Shown here: piece by piece, positions 25,368 to 33,209 of the stretch | Layout of the letters: each line of letters opens with the position of its first letter | How positions within the stretch are numbered: the stretch's first letter is position 1 | Origin: Scybalenecus merdavium | GTDB lineage: Bacteria; Bacillota; Clostridia; Oscillospirales; Acutalibacteraceae | Assembly: GCA_018714405.1 (NCBI GenBank) | Contig: DVNM01000005.1 | Span: 1 to 64,000, forward strand | DNA: 64,000 nt | Direction: 5' to 3' | Notes under the pieces: model-generated | Told to the model about the DNA's origin: nothing | Seen by the model: only the letters and a program-made list of their open reading frames with translations | The model's database searches: none | Translations under genes and position numbers: made by a program

Positions 25368-26293
25368 ACATTGCAGAAAGACTGACCGACCTGGTCGGCT
25401 CCACACCGCTGCTGCGGCTGCACAACTACGAAAAAACAAGCGGCGCACAGGCGCAGATCCTGGCTAAGCTGGAGTGCATGAACCCGGCCGGATCGGCCAA
25501 GGACCGCGCGGCGGCCAGCATGATCGAAGAAGCTGAAAAAAAAGGCCTATTAAAGCCCGGCGCCACCATTGTAGAGCCAACGAGCGGCAACACCGGTATC
25601 GCCCTTGCCGCCATCGGTACTTCCAAAGGATACAGGGTGATTTTGACCATGCCCGAAACGATGAGTGCGGAACGCCGTCAGCTTTTAAAGGCCTACGGTG
25701 CCGAGATCGTTTTGACCAGCGGCAAGGACGGGATGGCCGGCGCGGTAGCCGAAAGCGAAAAGATCTGCCGCGAAACACCGGGCGCCGTCATCCTGGGCCA
25801 GTTCGACAACCCCGACAATCCCCTGGCGCACTACCGCACGACCGGTCCTGAGATCTGGCGCGGCACCGACAAAAAAGTGGACATTTTTGTAGCAGGCATC
25901 GGCACAGGCGGCACAGTAAGCGGCGTGGGCAAATACCTGAAAGAACAAAACCCAAATGTAAAAATCGTTGGTGTAGAACCGCTCTCCTCCCCACTCATTA
26001 CGCAGGGCAAGGCCGGGCCGCACAAAATTCAGGGCATTGGCGCCAATTTTATTCCGAAAAACTTTGACCACAGTGTCTGCGATGAGGTCATAACGATCTC
26101 CAACGAGGACGCGCTGCAGACCGGCAAGTGCATTGCCCGGACCGAAGGCATTTTGGTGGGCATATCATCCGGTGCAGCCGTCAAAGCGGCGCAGCTGCTC
26201 AGTTTGCGGCCGGAAAACAAAGGCAAAATGATCGTGGCGCTTCTGCCGGACGGCGGTGAGCGCTATATGTCGACCGGCATGTTTGATGATTAA
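25364..26293 (+). CDS. cysK: Cysteine synthase (O-acetylserine sulfhydrylase)
   Basis: PLP enzyme making cysteine from O-acetylserine and sulfide. It is 309 aa, with the PLP lysine K46 in NPAGSAKDRAA, the TSGNTGIALA loop, and the GIGTGGTVSGVGKYLKE phosphate-binding loop. Start overlap with mnmA and 11-base spacing to the next gene indicate one transcript. A closely related cystathionine-beta-synthase-type activity cannot be excluded, but the length is that of CysK. Confidence 0.93.
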   Translation: MNIAERLTDLVGSTPLLRLHNYEKTSGAQAQILAKLECMNPAGSAKDRAAASMIEEAEKKGLLKPGATIVEPTSGNTGIALAAIGTSKGYRVILTMPETMSAERRQLLKAYGAEIVLTSGKDGMAGAVAESEKICRETPGAVILGQFDNPDNPLAHYRTTGPEIWRGTDKKVDIFVAGIGTGGTVSGVGKYLKEQNPNVKIVGVEPLSSPLITQGKAGPHKIQGIGANFIPKNFDHSVCDEVITISNEDALQTGKCIARTEGILVGISSGAAVKAAQLLSLRPENKGKMIVALLPDGGERYMSTGMFDD

Positions 26294-26304
26294 CGGAGGA
26301 AACG

Positions 26305-27063
26305 ATGTACGAAAAGCGCTTTGACGGCAAAAGTGAGATCTATGCCCGCTTCCGCCCAACTTACCCAAAAGCCATGCTCGACTACCTGTATACGAAAGGC
26401 GGCATGCACGCCGGCAGTGTGATCGCAGACGTCGGCGCCGGAACCGGAATCCTGACACGCCTGCTGCTGGAAAGAGGCTGCACGGTTTTCGTCGTAGAAC
26501 CAAATGCGGACATGCGCCGCAAGGCGGAAGAAACGCTGCGCAGTTTTGCTGCCTGCCATTTTACATGCGGCAATGCCGAACAAACGCTTCTGCCCGATCA
26601 CAGCGTTCACTTTGTTATGGCTGCGCAGGCTTTTCACTGGTTTGACCGGGGAAAATTCAAAAACGAATGTATGCGTATTTTGAAAAGGGACGGCAAAATC
26701 GTGCTGATTTGGAACTGCCGCGACGAAACCAGCGCCCTCGTGCAGGAAAACGAGCGCATCAACCGGCAATACTGCCCGCAGTTTCGCGGTTTTTCCGGTG
26801 GAATGGGCACACCTGCACAGCGTGAGCATGTATTGCAAGAATTTTTTGAAAGCCCATATGATATTCAAATTTTTGACAACCCGCTCACATTTCGTGAAGA
26901 CGATTTCCTCGGCCGAAATTTTTCTTCCTCCTACGCACCGGACACGGCCAGCGAAACCGGGCAGGCTTATGAAACCGCGTTAAAAGCGCTTTTTCAAAAA
27001 TACAGCCAAGCCGGCACACTGCTTGTGCCAAACCATACATACTGCTATATTGGTACCGTATAA
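26305..27063 (+). CDS. Class I SAM-dependent methyltransferase
   Basis: 252-aa methyltransferase. Motif I is VIADVGAGTGILTRLLLERG, the acidic residue is VFVVEPNADMRRKAEETL, and a VMAAQAFHWFD stretch is typical of the UbiE/BioC-like group. It starts 11 bases after cysK behind GGAGG and ends at a strong terminator, so it is the third gene of the mnmA operon. The substrate is unknown. Confidence 0.88.
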   Translation: MYEKRFDGKSEIYARFRPTYPKAMLDYLYTKGGMHAGSVIADVGAGTGILTRLLLERGCTVFVVEPNADMRRKAEETLRSFAACHFTCGNAEQTLLPDHSVHFVMAAQAFHWFDRGKFKNECMRILKRDGKIVLIWNCRDETSALVQENERINRQYCPQFRGFSGGMGTPAQREHVLQEFFESPYDIQIFDNPLTFREDDFLGRNFSSSYAPDTASETGQAYETALKALFQKYSQAGTLLVPNHTYCYIGTV

Positions 27064-27102
27064 ACAAAAAGCGCGCGGCTTTTCGGCTGCGCGCTTTTTG
27101 TT
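27064..27102. terminator. Terminator between the methyltransferase and groEL
   Basis: Long hairpin ACAAAAAGCGCGCGGC / GCTGCGCGCTTTTTGT around a short loop, with T-runs on either strand. It serves both convergent operons. Confidence 0.9.
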
Positions 27103-27133
27103 TTATTGTAAATTGAGGTATGTGTATTGCGGA

Positions 27134-28765
27134 TCAATACATGCCGCCCTGCTGTGCCATAGCAGCGTTCTGGGCTGCCTCAGCCTGCGGGTCTTTGATG
27201 TCCGTAACCAGGCTTTCGGTGGTCAGCACCATGGAAGCAACGGAAGCTGCGTTCTGCAGTGCCGATCTGGTGACCTTCGCCGGGTCAACAATACCGGCAG
27301 CGATCATGTCGCCGTAATTATTCGTGGCAAAGTTATAGCCGTAGCCGGTTTCGGAATTCTTGATTTTCTCCAAAATCACGGAACCTTCCATGCCGGCATT
27401 CGCAGCGATCTGGCGAAGCGGCTCCTCCAGTGCCTTGAGCACAATGGCCACACCGGTCTTGAAGTCAGCATCTTCCGTATCCAGAAGCTTTTCAACGTCG
27501 GGGATCGCATTGATCAACGCAACGCCGCCGCCGGCCACGATGCCCTCTTCCACAGCTGCCTTTGTAGCGGCCAGAGCATCTTCAATTCTCAGCTTCTTCT
27601 CTTTCATTTCCGTTTCTGTTGCAGCGCCGACTTTGATAACGGCTACGCCGCCGGCCAGTTTAGCCAGTCTTTCCTGCAGCTTTTCACGGTCAAAATCAGA
27701 GGTGGAGTCTTCGATCGCCGTGCGGATCTGGCCGACACGCGCCTTGATTGCATCAGAATCACCAGCACCGTCCACGATGATGGTGTTTTCTTTTGTGACC
27801 TTGACCTGACGGGCTTCGCCAAGCATATCCATCGTCGTGTCTTTCAGCTCAAAGCCCAGGTCAGAGCTGACGACTGTACCGCCGGTCAGGATAGCGATAT
27901 CCTGCAGCATATCTTTTCTGCGGTCGCCGAAGCCGGGCGCCTTGACGCAGACGCAGGTGAACGTGCCGCGCAGCTTGTTGAGCAGGATGGTCTGCAGGGC
28001 TTCACCCTCAACATCCTCCGCAATGATGACAAGCTTTTTGCCGCTCTTTACGATCTGCTCCAGCAGCGGCAGGATATCCTGCACGGAGGCGATCTTTTTA
28101 TCGGTGATCAGGATGTAAGCGTCGTCGATGACAGCTTCCATCTTGTCGGTATCGGTGACCATGTAAGGCGAAATATAGCCGCGGTCAAACTGCATGCCTT
28201 CCACCACTTCGCAGGTGGTGTTGGCCGTTTTGCTCTCTTCCACCGTGATAACGCCGTCGGCAGAGACCTTTTCCATAGCTTCGGCGATCAGTTTGCCGAT
28301 CTCTTCCTCGCCGGCAGAAACCGTAGCAACGCGGGCGATGTCATCGCTGCCGTTTACCTGCTTGGAATGGGCTTTTACCGCGCTGACTGCTGCATCCACA
28401 GCCGCTTTGATGCCGTTTTTCACGACCATCGGGTTTGCGCCGGCGGCCACGTTCTTCATGCCCTCGCGCACAAGTGCCTGGGCCAGCAGCGTTGCCGTTG
28501 TGGTGCCGTCGCCGGCGTCGTCGTTCGTTTTGCTGGACACTTCTTTTACAAGCTGTGCGCCCATGTTTTCAAACGAATTTTCCAGTTCGATCTCTTTTGC
28601 AATGGTAACGCCGTCGTTCGTGATCAGCGGAGCACCGTACTTTTTGTCCAGCACCACGTTTCTGCCTTTCGGGCCAAGTGTGATTTTAACGGTATTCGCC
28701 AGCTTGTCGATACCGGTCTGCAGTGCCTTTCTGGCTTCTTCACCATAAATAATGTCTTTTGCCAT
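27134..28765 (-). CDS. groL: 60 kDa chaperonin GroEL
   Basis: Chaperonin ring subunit that folds proteins with GroES and ATP. The 543-aa sequence is full length: MAKDIIYGEEARKALQTGID start, ITLGPKGRNVVLDKKYG, the DDAGDGTTTATLLAQ nucleotide-binding motif, and the C-terminal Gly/Met tail (QQGGMY). It lies 14 bases after groES, under the CIRCE-controlled promoter. Confidence 0.99.
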   Translation of the reverse strand: MAKDIIYGEEARKALQTGIDKLANTVKITLGPKGRNVVLDKKYGAPLITNDGVTIAKEIELENSFENMGAQLVKEVSSKTNDDAGDGTTTATLLAQALVREGMKNVAAGANPMVVKNGIKAAVDAAVSAVKAHSKQVNGSDDIARVATVSAGEEEIGKLIAEAMEKVSADGVITVEESKTANTTCEVVEGMQFDRGYISPYMVTDTDKMEAVIDDAYILITDKKIASVQDILPLLEQIVKSGKKLVIIAEDVEGEALQTILLNKLRGTFTCVCVKAPGFGDRRKDMLQDIAILTGGTVVSSDLGFELKDTTMDMLGEARQVKVTKENTIIVDGAGDSDAIKARVGQIRTAIEDSTSDFDREKLQERLAKLAGGVAVIKVGAATETEMKEKKLRIEDALAATKAAVEEGIVAGGGVALINAIPDVEKLLDTEDADFKTGVAIVLKALEEPLRQIAANAGMEGSVILEKIKNSETGYGYNFATNNYGDMIAAGIVDPAKVTRSALQNAASVASMVLTTESLVTDIKDPQAEAAQNAAMAQQGGMY

Positions 28766-28779
28766 TAGAAATTACCTCC

Positions 28780-29064
28780 TTATTCCACTACAGCAAGAAT
28801 GTCGCTCTGTTTAACGATCGTGTACTTCTCGCCGTCTACTTTGATCTCTGTGCCCGAATACTTGCTGGTGATCACTTTGTCACCGGGCTTTACGAACATT
28901 TCGACCGTTTCGCCGTCTACTTTCCCGCCGGGGCCGACCGCGATCACTTCTGCGACCTCAGGCTTTTCCTGGGCGGATGCGGTAAGAAGGATACCGCTTT
29001 TTGTGGTTTCCTCTGCCTTGACAGTCTTAATAAGCACTCTGTCTGCAAGGGGTTTGATTGTCAT
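28780..29064 (-). CDS. groS: 10 kDa co-chaperonin GroES
   Basis: Lid of the GroEL chamber, 94 aa. The MTIKPLADRVLIK start, the mobile loop EETTKSGILLTASAQEKP, and KYSGTEIKVDGEKYTI are conserved. The ATG at 29064 follows GAGGTG; a GTG nine bases upstream overlaps that site. It is the first gene of the groESL operon. Confidence 0.98.
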   Translation of the reverse strand: MTIKPLADRVLIKTVKAEETTKSGILLTASAQEKPEVAEVIAVGPGGKVDGETVEMFVKPGDKVITSKYSGTEIKVDGEKYTIVKQSDILAVVE

Positions 29065-29099
29065 AACTGTCACCTCTATAAAAATTTACAATTTCTACG

Positions 29100-29126
29100 T
29101 TAGCACTCTCTGTCCCTGAGTGCTAA
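29100..29126. promoter_or_regulatory. CIRCE element (HrcA operator)
   Basis: TTAGCACTC-N9-GAGTGCTAA, a perfect match to CIRCE, between the groES promoter and gene. It implies HrcA repression of groESL; hrcA itself is not in this window. Confidence 0.98.
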
Positions 29127-29130
29127 ATCT

Positions 29131-29158
29131 ATTTTAGCAAATATTTTCCATTTGTCAA
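29131..29158 (-). promoter_or_regulatory. Sigma-A promoter of groESL
   Basis: On the minus strand: -35 TTGACA (29153-29158), 16 bases, -10 TAAAAT (29131-29136), directly upstream of CIRCE. Confidence 0.85.
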
Positions 29159-29199
29159 TAGTATTCGCAAATTTTTAAAAAAATAACTGCGCCCTGTAC

Positions 29200-29230
29200 A
29201 AAAAAGAAGACAGACACCGTTTGTCTGTCT
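29200..29230 (-). terminator. Rho-independent terminator, displaced from its operon by an insertion
   Basis: On the minus strand, AGACAGACA (29222-29230) and TGTCTGTCT (29208-29216) form a perfect stem followed by TTCTTTTTT. It would terminate the fumarase/rRNA methyltransferase transcript. A second, imperfect copy of the same stem lies at 29517-29541, right after the methyltransferase gene. Confidence 0.85.
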
Positions 29231-29284
29231 CAGCGTGTCGAAAAAGGTATAATGGCAACAAATTATACAGCCTGACACGCTGAG
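29229..29284. repeat. Long imperfect hairpin at the left end of the insert
   Basis: CTCAGCGTGTC (29229-29239) pairs with GACACGCTGAG (29274-29284), enclosing a second inverted repeat GTATAAT/ATTATAC. Its TGTCGAAAAAG core resembles the terminal repeat of the adjoining element, suggesting a decayed related copy. Confidence 0.6.
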
Positions 29285-29516
29285 AGGCTGTCAAAAAGGC
29301 GAGTTGGATTTTGTATTTTGCGAGGCGGTGCTGTACAGCGGTACTGCCCCCGAGCAAAAGACAAAAAGCGCAAAAACCGCACCACTGTGCAGTTTTTCTG
29401 CTTTTAAAATGCTTTATTTCCTTTAGAGTGCAAGCTGTTTTTCTGCTTGAGAAAAACAACAGTCTATTTTTCAAATTTTTTCTACGCGCGGTCCAACCGG
29501 CTTTTTCGACAGTCTC
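29284..29516. mobile_element. MITE-like element, 233 bp, non-coding
   Basis: Imperfect 25-bp terminal inverted repeats: 29284-29308 begins GAGGCTGTCAAAAAGG and the reverse complement of 29492-29516 begins GAGACTGTCGAAAAAGCC; 21 of 25 positions agree. The inside encodes no transposase. Short open frames across it look fortuitous. Structure and size suit a non-autonomous element mobilised by an insertion sequence with the same ends. Confidence 0.65.
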
Positions 29517-29548
29517 AGACAGACACCGTTTGTATGTCTTTAAGTTCT

Positions 29549-30664
29549 TTATTTAAAGAACATATAATACCGGCACGGGATCATGCCGTTATAAAGTTTG
29601 CGCGTTTTGTCGGCGCGGCGGCCGAAATACGACTCAAACTGCTCGTCCGGACTGATCACGCCGTAGCTCCAGCCGCGCTGGCGGGGAAACTTCTGCCCCA
29701 TCGTACGGTAAATATTCTGCGCTGTCTGTACGTCCAGCATGCGCTCGCCGTATGGCGGATTGGTGACCAGCGTGCCGCGCTCGGTCGATGGGGAAAACCC
29801 GGCGATGTCCTGCACCGAAAGGCGCATGAACTTTTCCACGCCGGCCTTTTTGGCATTTTCCCCGGCAAGCGCCACGGCTGACGCATCCGCATCGCTGCCG
29901 AAAGCTATAAAATCCGTATCCGTCTTGACAAGCGACTGCGCACGCTCTCGCTCCCGGCGCCAAACGCTTTCCGGGATCTTCTGCCAGTCCATACAGGCAA
30001 ATGACCGCCCAAGCCCCGGTGCGATATGATTGGCCAGCATAGCGCCCTCGATCAGAATCGTGCCGCTGCCGCAGAACGGGTCGTAAAGCATATGGTAATG
30101 GCGCAGCCTGGAAAGGCTGCAAAGCGCGGCCGCCAGCGTTTCCTTCAGCGGCGCATCATTTGAAACAGCGCGGTAACCGCGTTTGTGCAGACCGACGCCG
30201 GATGTGTCGAGCATTACAGATACGCGGTCTTTTAAAATAGAAAAACGGATCTGGTGCACCGGACCGCTTTCTTCAAACCAGTCGGCATGGTAGTGCGCCT
30301 TCAGGCTTTCCACAACGGCCTTTTTTATGATTTTTTGACAGTCCGGCACAGAGTGCAGCTTGGAATTCAAACTGTAGCCCTTGACCGGGAACGCATCTTT
30401 CCGGCCGAGAAAAGACGGCCAGTCGAGCCGCTTTACGCCCTGGAACAGTTCTTCAAAGCTTTGTGCCTCAAATTCACCGAGCAAAATCAAAATGCGCTCT
30501 GAAAAGCGTGAGCAAAGGTTGGCGCGCACCAGAATATCCTGCCCGCCGGCAAAAAGAACGCGGCCGTTTTCCGCACGCACATTTTGCGCTTCCATCCCGC
30601 GCAGTTCATCGGCAGCCAGGCCCTCCAGCCCGAAAATGCAGGGCGCGGCGTACTGCAGGCTCAT
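29549..30664 (-). CDS. THUMP-domain class I rRNA methyltransferase (RlmL/YpsC-like)
   Basis: Probable 23S rRNA guanine-N2 methyltransferase, 371 aa. The N-terminal THUMP region runs to about residue 160. The methyltransferase core shows LYDPFCGSGTILIEGAML and the catalytic VTNPPYGERM, then the C-terminal KLYNGMIPCRYYMF typical of the family. Two adjacent ATGs overlap the fumarase stop; the second (30664) has better spacing to GGGGAG. The two genes are translationally coupled. Confidence 0.9.
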   Translation of the reverse strand: MSLQYAAPCIFGLEGLAADELRGMEAQNVRAENGRVLFAGGQDILVRANLCSRFSERILILLGEFEAQSFEELFQGVKRLDWPSFLGRKDAFPVKGYSLNSKLHSVPDCQKIIKKAVVESLKAHYHADWFEESGPVHQIRFSILKDRVSVMLDTSGVGLHKRGYRAVSNDAPLKETLAAALCSLSRLRHYHMLYDPFCGSGTILIEGAMLANHIAPGLGRSFACMDWQKIPESVWRRERERAQSLVKTDTDFIAFGSDADASAVALAGENAKKAGVEKFMRLSVQDIAGFSPSTERGTLVTNPPYGERMLDVQTAQNIYRTMGQKFPRQRGWSYGVISPDEQFESYFGRRADKTRKLYNGMIPCRYYMFFK

Positions 30665-31506
30665 CATATCTCCCCCGATGCGTGGCGTGTGACGTGACAG
30701 CCCACGTTGACCGCGACCGGCAGGCCGGCAATATGTGTGGGATATGTTTCGATCGCAACAGACAGTGCCGTTGTGTTGCCGCCAAAGCCCTGCGGGCCGA
30801 TATTTAAATCGTTCAGCCGCTGCAAGATCGTATCTTCCATCGCTGCATAGGCCGGATCGTCATTTTTTCGGCTGACGCTGCGGCAGAGCGCCTTTTTGGC
30901 CAGCAGTGCACACAACTCAAAATCACCGCCGATGCCGACGCCGATGCAGACCGGCGGGCACGGATTGGAGGCAGCATTTTGAACCGTATCCACAACGAAC
31001 GAAATAACATCCTCTTCCCCGGCGGCGGGCGTAAACATTTTGAGCGCGCTCATGTTCTCAGAACCAAAGCCCTTTGGCGCTACGGTAAGGCAGATATGGT
31101 CGCCGGGCACGAGGCGCGTATGCAAAACAGCCGGCGTATTATCCTCTGTATTGACACGGTCAAAAAGCGGATCGCGCACCACGCTTTTGCGCAGCAAGCC
31201 GCGCGTATAGCCAAGGTGCACCCCGGCGTTGACAGCCGCCTCAAAATCACCGGTAATATGTACATCCTGCCCCACCTCGGCAAACACAACGGCCATGCCT
31301 GTATCCTGACACACCGGTATATTTAACTGCCGGGCAGCATCCATATTGCGCTGTAAATCGCCGAGGATGCTTTTGGCAAGCGTATTTTGCTCGCACTGCC
31401 GGCAGTCGGCAATGCGGCTTTCCAGATCTTTCGGCAAAATCTTATTGGCCTTTTCACAAAGTTCGGCCACCATTTCTGTGATGGCCGACGCCTGTACTTC
31501 TCTCAT
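30664..31506 (-). CDS. Class I fumarate hydratase, alpha subunit
   Basis: Iron-sulfur fumarase/L-tartrate dehydratase N-terminal-type subunit, 280 aa. Candidate cluster cysteines are C66 (NIPVCQDTG), C183/C187 (NPCPPVCIGVGIGG) and the Cys in NVGCHVTRH. NIGPQGFGGNTTALSV is the family fingerprint. Two-subunit enzymes need a beta subunit, normally adjacent, but here the next gene is an rRNA methyltransferase. The beta gene must be elsewhere, or this subunit is orphaned. A tartrate-type substrate is possible. Confidence 0.9.
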   Translation of the reverse strand: MREVQASAITEMVAELCEKANKILPKDLESRIADCRQCEQNTLAKSILGDLQRNMDAARQLNIPVCQDTGMAVVFAEVGQDVHITGDFEAAVNAGVHLGYTRGLLRKSVVRDPLFDRVNTEDNTPAVLHTRLVPGDHICLTVAPKGFGSENMSALKMFTPAAGEEDVISFVVDTVQNAASNPCPPVCIGVGIGGDFELCALLAKKALCRSVSRKNDDPAYAAMEDTILQRLNDLNIGPQGFGGNTTALSVAIETYPTHIAGLPVAVNVGCHVTRHASGEI

Positions 31507-31522
31507 ACAAAAACCTCACAAA

Positions 31523-31547
31523 AAAAGCCGAGTCACACTCGGCTTTT
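31523..31547 (-). terminator. Terminator after divIC
   Basis: Stem AAAAGCCGAGT / ACTCGGCTTTT with a three-base loop, followed on the minus strand by a T-rich run. It closes the yab-divIC operon just before the fumarase gene. Confidence 0.9.
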
Positions 31548-31549
31548 GA

Positions 31550-31861
31550 TTATTGACTGGATGCAGCGTCGTAAAAAACGATCTCACCCGATTTGACATA
31601 GCCCTTTTCCCTGGCCTTTTGTTCAATATATTCGTCGCGGTTGTCAGACTGCAAAATAGCGGAAAGGCGCTCATTTTCAGCCTCTTGCTCCGCCAGCTGC
31701 TGCGTATAGTCGGCCTTTTGCTGCTTCAACCGGGCAGCGTTGCCGCTGAGGGAAGCGAAGCTTACGGCAAAGATGGAGACGCTCACCGTAATCGCCACAA
31801 GTGCGATGGCCTTAAAACCGAACTTTTTATTTCTGTTTTTCAGACGGAACTCATCGAACAT
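31550..31861 (-). CDS. divIC: Septum formation initiator, DivIC/FtsB family
   Basis: Bitopic division protein, 103 aa. A short basic cytoplasmic N-terminus (FRLKNRNKKF) is followed by one TM helix (AIALVAITVSVSIFAVSFASL), then an extracytoplasmic coiled coil (LKQQKADYTQQLAEQEAENE). The ARE-KGYVKSGEIVFYDA ending is typical of DivIC. The ATG at 31861, eight bases after AAAGG, overlaps the end of yabQ. Order yabP-yabQ-divIC matches Bacillus. Confidence 0.92.
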   Translation of the reverse strand: MFDEFRLKNRNKKFGFKAIALVAITVSVSIFAVSFASLSGNAARLKQQKADYTQQLAEQEAENERLSAILQSDNRDEYIEQKAREKGYVKSGEIVFYDAASSQ

Positions 31862-32306
31862 GGGAATGACCTTTTTTCTTCTTTTTCTTTGCATGGGCAG
31901 ACGGGCGTTTCTGCCTAAGTTTACGTTTAGTATATTTATTATATAATGACCCGGTACACTTTTGCAAGCCTTTTTTCAGAAAATTCACAAAGTGGCCTGC
32001 CGCAGCAGCAATTTTATGTATAAAGAACGCGATTTTTGTTACAAAAGCATCTAAAATGCGGCCGAGTGTGAAGCGCACAAGCAAAAGCGCCGCCAAAAAA
32101 ACAGCAAAGAAAACGGCGCGCGGCGCGCCGTCATAGTAGGCAGCCAGACAGATAAAGCACAAAAATCCACACAACAAACAGTATAAAAAATCTGTCAAAA
32201 AGCGCACGGCACCGCGCCGAAAAATACGGGTAAACAGAAAAAACACATCGTAAAGCACGCCGCAAAGCGCCCCGAGCACGGCAAAAGCGATCAGTGCATC
32301 CGTCAT
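31851..32306 (-). CDS. yabQ: Spore cortex biosynthesis protein YabQ
   Basis: Sporulation membrane protein needed for cortex formation. It is 151 aa with about four hydrophobic helices in the first 100 residues. The motif ALCGVLYDVFFLFTRIFRRG and a very basic, Lys-rich tail are typical. The ATG at 32306 overlaps the yabP stop (TGATG), implying coupled translation. Confidence 0.9.
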   Translation of the reverse strand: MTDALIAFAVLGALCGVLYDVFFLFTRIFRRGAVRFLTDFLYCLLCGFLCFICLAAYYDGAPRAVFFAVFLAALLLVRFTLGRILDAFVTKIAFFIHKIAAAAGHFVNFLKKGLQKCTGSLYNKYTKRKLRQKRPSAHAKKKKKKGHSHVR

Positions 32307-32575
32307 CACTTGAAGAGTTTGGCGAAGAAGCCTTTTTTAGGTCCGTTTTTTTCAGAGTAGATCACAGCGCTGATCGTGCCGGAGACCGTCATCGTCTCAT
32401 TTTCCACGCTGAGGCGGTCGATGTGCAGTTTTTCGCCCCGGATCAGCACATTGCCGAGATTGGAAACGGCCGAGATCTCACTTTCGTTGAAATATTCCAC
32501 ATCGCTGATGCCGCCGAGTTCCGCCTTTTGCCTGTTTTCAATTTTTAAATAATTATTCTTGAGCTCTTGTTCCAT
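32306..32575 (-). CDS. yabP: Sporulation protein YabP
   Basis: 89-aa sporulation protein of the YabP/YqfC fold. The GISDVEYFNESEISAVSNLG and LHIDRLSVENETMTVSGTI stretches match the family. Its ribosome site GGGAGG lies inside the 3' arm of the terminator hairpin that follows rqcP, so ribosome access may depend on that structure or on transcription starting within it. Confidence 0.9.
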   Translation of the reverse strand: MEQELKNNYLKIENRQKAELGGISDVEYFNESEISAVSNLGNVLIRGEKLHIDRLSVENETMTVSGTISAVIYSEKNGPKKGFFAKLFK

Positions 32576-32580
32576 AGAAA

Positions 32581-32619
32581 AAGCCTCCCGGAATATAATA
32601 TGCCGCTTCCGGGAGGCTT
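32581..32619 (-). terminator. Terminator after rqcP that also contains the yabP ribosome site
   Basis: Perfect 13-bp stem AAGCCTCCCGGAA / TTCCGGGAGGCTT with a 13-base AT-rich loop. On the minus strand the stem is followed by TTTTTC and then, eight bases after GGGAGG, the yabP ATG. Confidence 0.9.
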
Positions 32620-32622
32620 ATG

Positions 32623-32862
32623 TTACAGGATTTCATACATGCTGTTTGCATCTTCTTTCAGCGCATGCTCCACGACCGACAGCACACGGTAACGGCGCGG
32701 CGTCTGCCCCATAGAAATTTTGATCTCATCGCCGGGCTTCACATCGTACGAAGCACGCGCGACTTTGCCGTTTACCTCCACGCGGCCGGCGTCGCACGCC
32801 TCGTTTGCGACCGTACGGCGCTTGATGATGCGGGAAACTTTTAAATACTTGTCCAGTCTCAT
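32623..32862 (-). CDS. rqcP: S4-domain RNA-binding protein RqcP (YabO)
   Basis: 79-aa S4 RNA-binding protein (MRLDKYLKVSRIIKRRTVAN, GRVEVNGKVARASYDVKPGD). In Bacillus it works with RqcH on stalled 50S subunits, adding alanine tails. The ATG at 32862 starts at the conserved MRLDKYL; the frame opens four codons earlier. It lies between hup and yabP in the conserved mazG-rqcP-yabP-yabQ-divIC order. Confidence 0.92.
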   Translation of the reverse strand: MRLDKYLKVSRIIKRRTVANEACDAGRVEVNGKVARASYDVKPGDEIKISMGQTPRRYRVLSVVEHALKEDANSMYEIL

Positions 32863-32872
32863 AAAATGCTCC

Positions 32873-32899
32873 AAAAAAATCCGCCGGAAGACCGGCGGA
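32873..32899 (-). terminator. Terminator after the HU gene
   Basis: Stem TCCGCCGG / CCGGCGGA with AAGA loop, followed on the minus strand by seven Ts. It overlaps the region just upstream of rqcP. Confidence 0.9.
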
Positions 32900-32907
32900 C
32901 AAAATTT

Positions 32908-33180
32908 TTATTTTACAGCGTCCTTCAGCGGCTTGCCTGCCTTGAAGAAAGGCACTTTGGTGGCCGGGATCTGAATGGTCTCTTTTGTTCTGGGGTTCAG
33001 GCCGGTGCGTGCAGCACGGGTCTTCACATCGAATGTACCAAAACCTGCAAGTGCAACTTTGTCGCCGTCTTTCAGCGCCTCGGTAACCGCCTCAAAAACA
33101 GCGGAAACAGCCGCTTCGGCATCCTTCTTGGAAAGCTCTGTCTTTGCAGCAACAGCTGCTACAAGATCTGTTTTGTTCAT
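32908..33180 (-). CDS. hup: HU family DNA-binding protein
   Basis: Histone-like protein, 90 aa, that bends and compacts DNA. The MNKTDLVAAVAAKTELSKKD start, ALAGFGTFDVKTRAARTGLNPRT and FKAGKPLKDAV ending are canonical. The ATG at 33180 follows GGAGG. It sits between mazG and rqcP, an addition to the Bacillus gene order. Confidence 0.97.
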   Translation of the reverse strand: MNKTDLVAAVAAKTELSKKDAEAAVSAVFEAVTEALKDGDKVALAGFGTFDVKTRAARTGLNPRTKETIQIPATKVPFFKAGKPLKDAVK

Positions 33181-33209
33181 TGAAAATTCCTCCATTTTCT
33201 TTTTTTATT

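Larger units (their letters stand above)
29208..29533. repeat. 17-bp direct repeats flanking a 292-bp insert
   Basis: AGACAGACACCGTTTGT occurs at 29208-29224 and again at 29517-29533. The second copy begins right after the right inverted repeat of the element described next. The repeat is also half of the terminator hairpin, so either the insertion duplicated part of the terminator or two terminators recombined. Confidence 0.7.

Noticed and set aside
29175..29474. 99-aa open frame upstream of groES
   Set aside because: It runs through the MITE-like element and the terminator hairpin, has no ribosome site and no recognisable domain.
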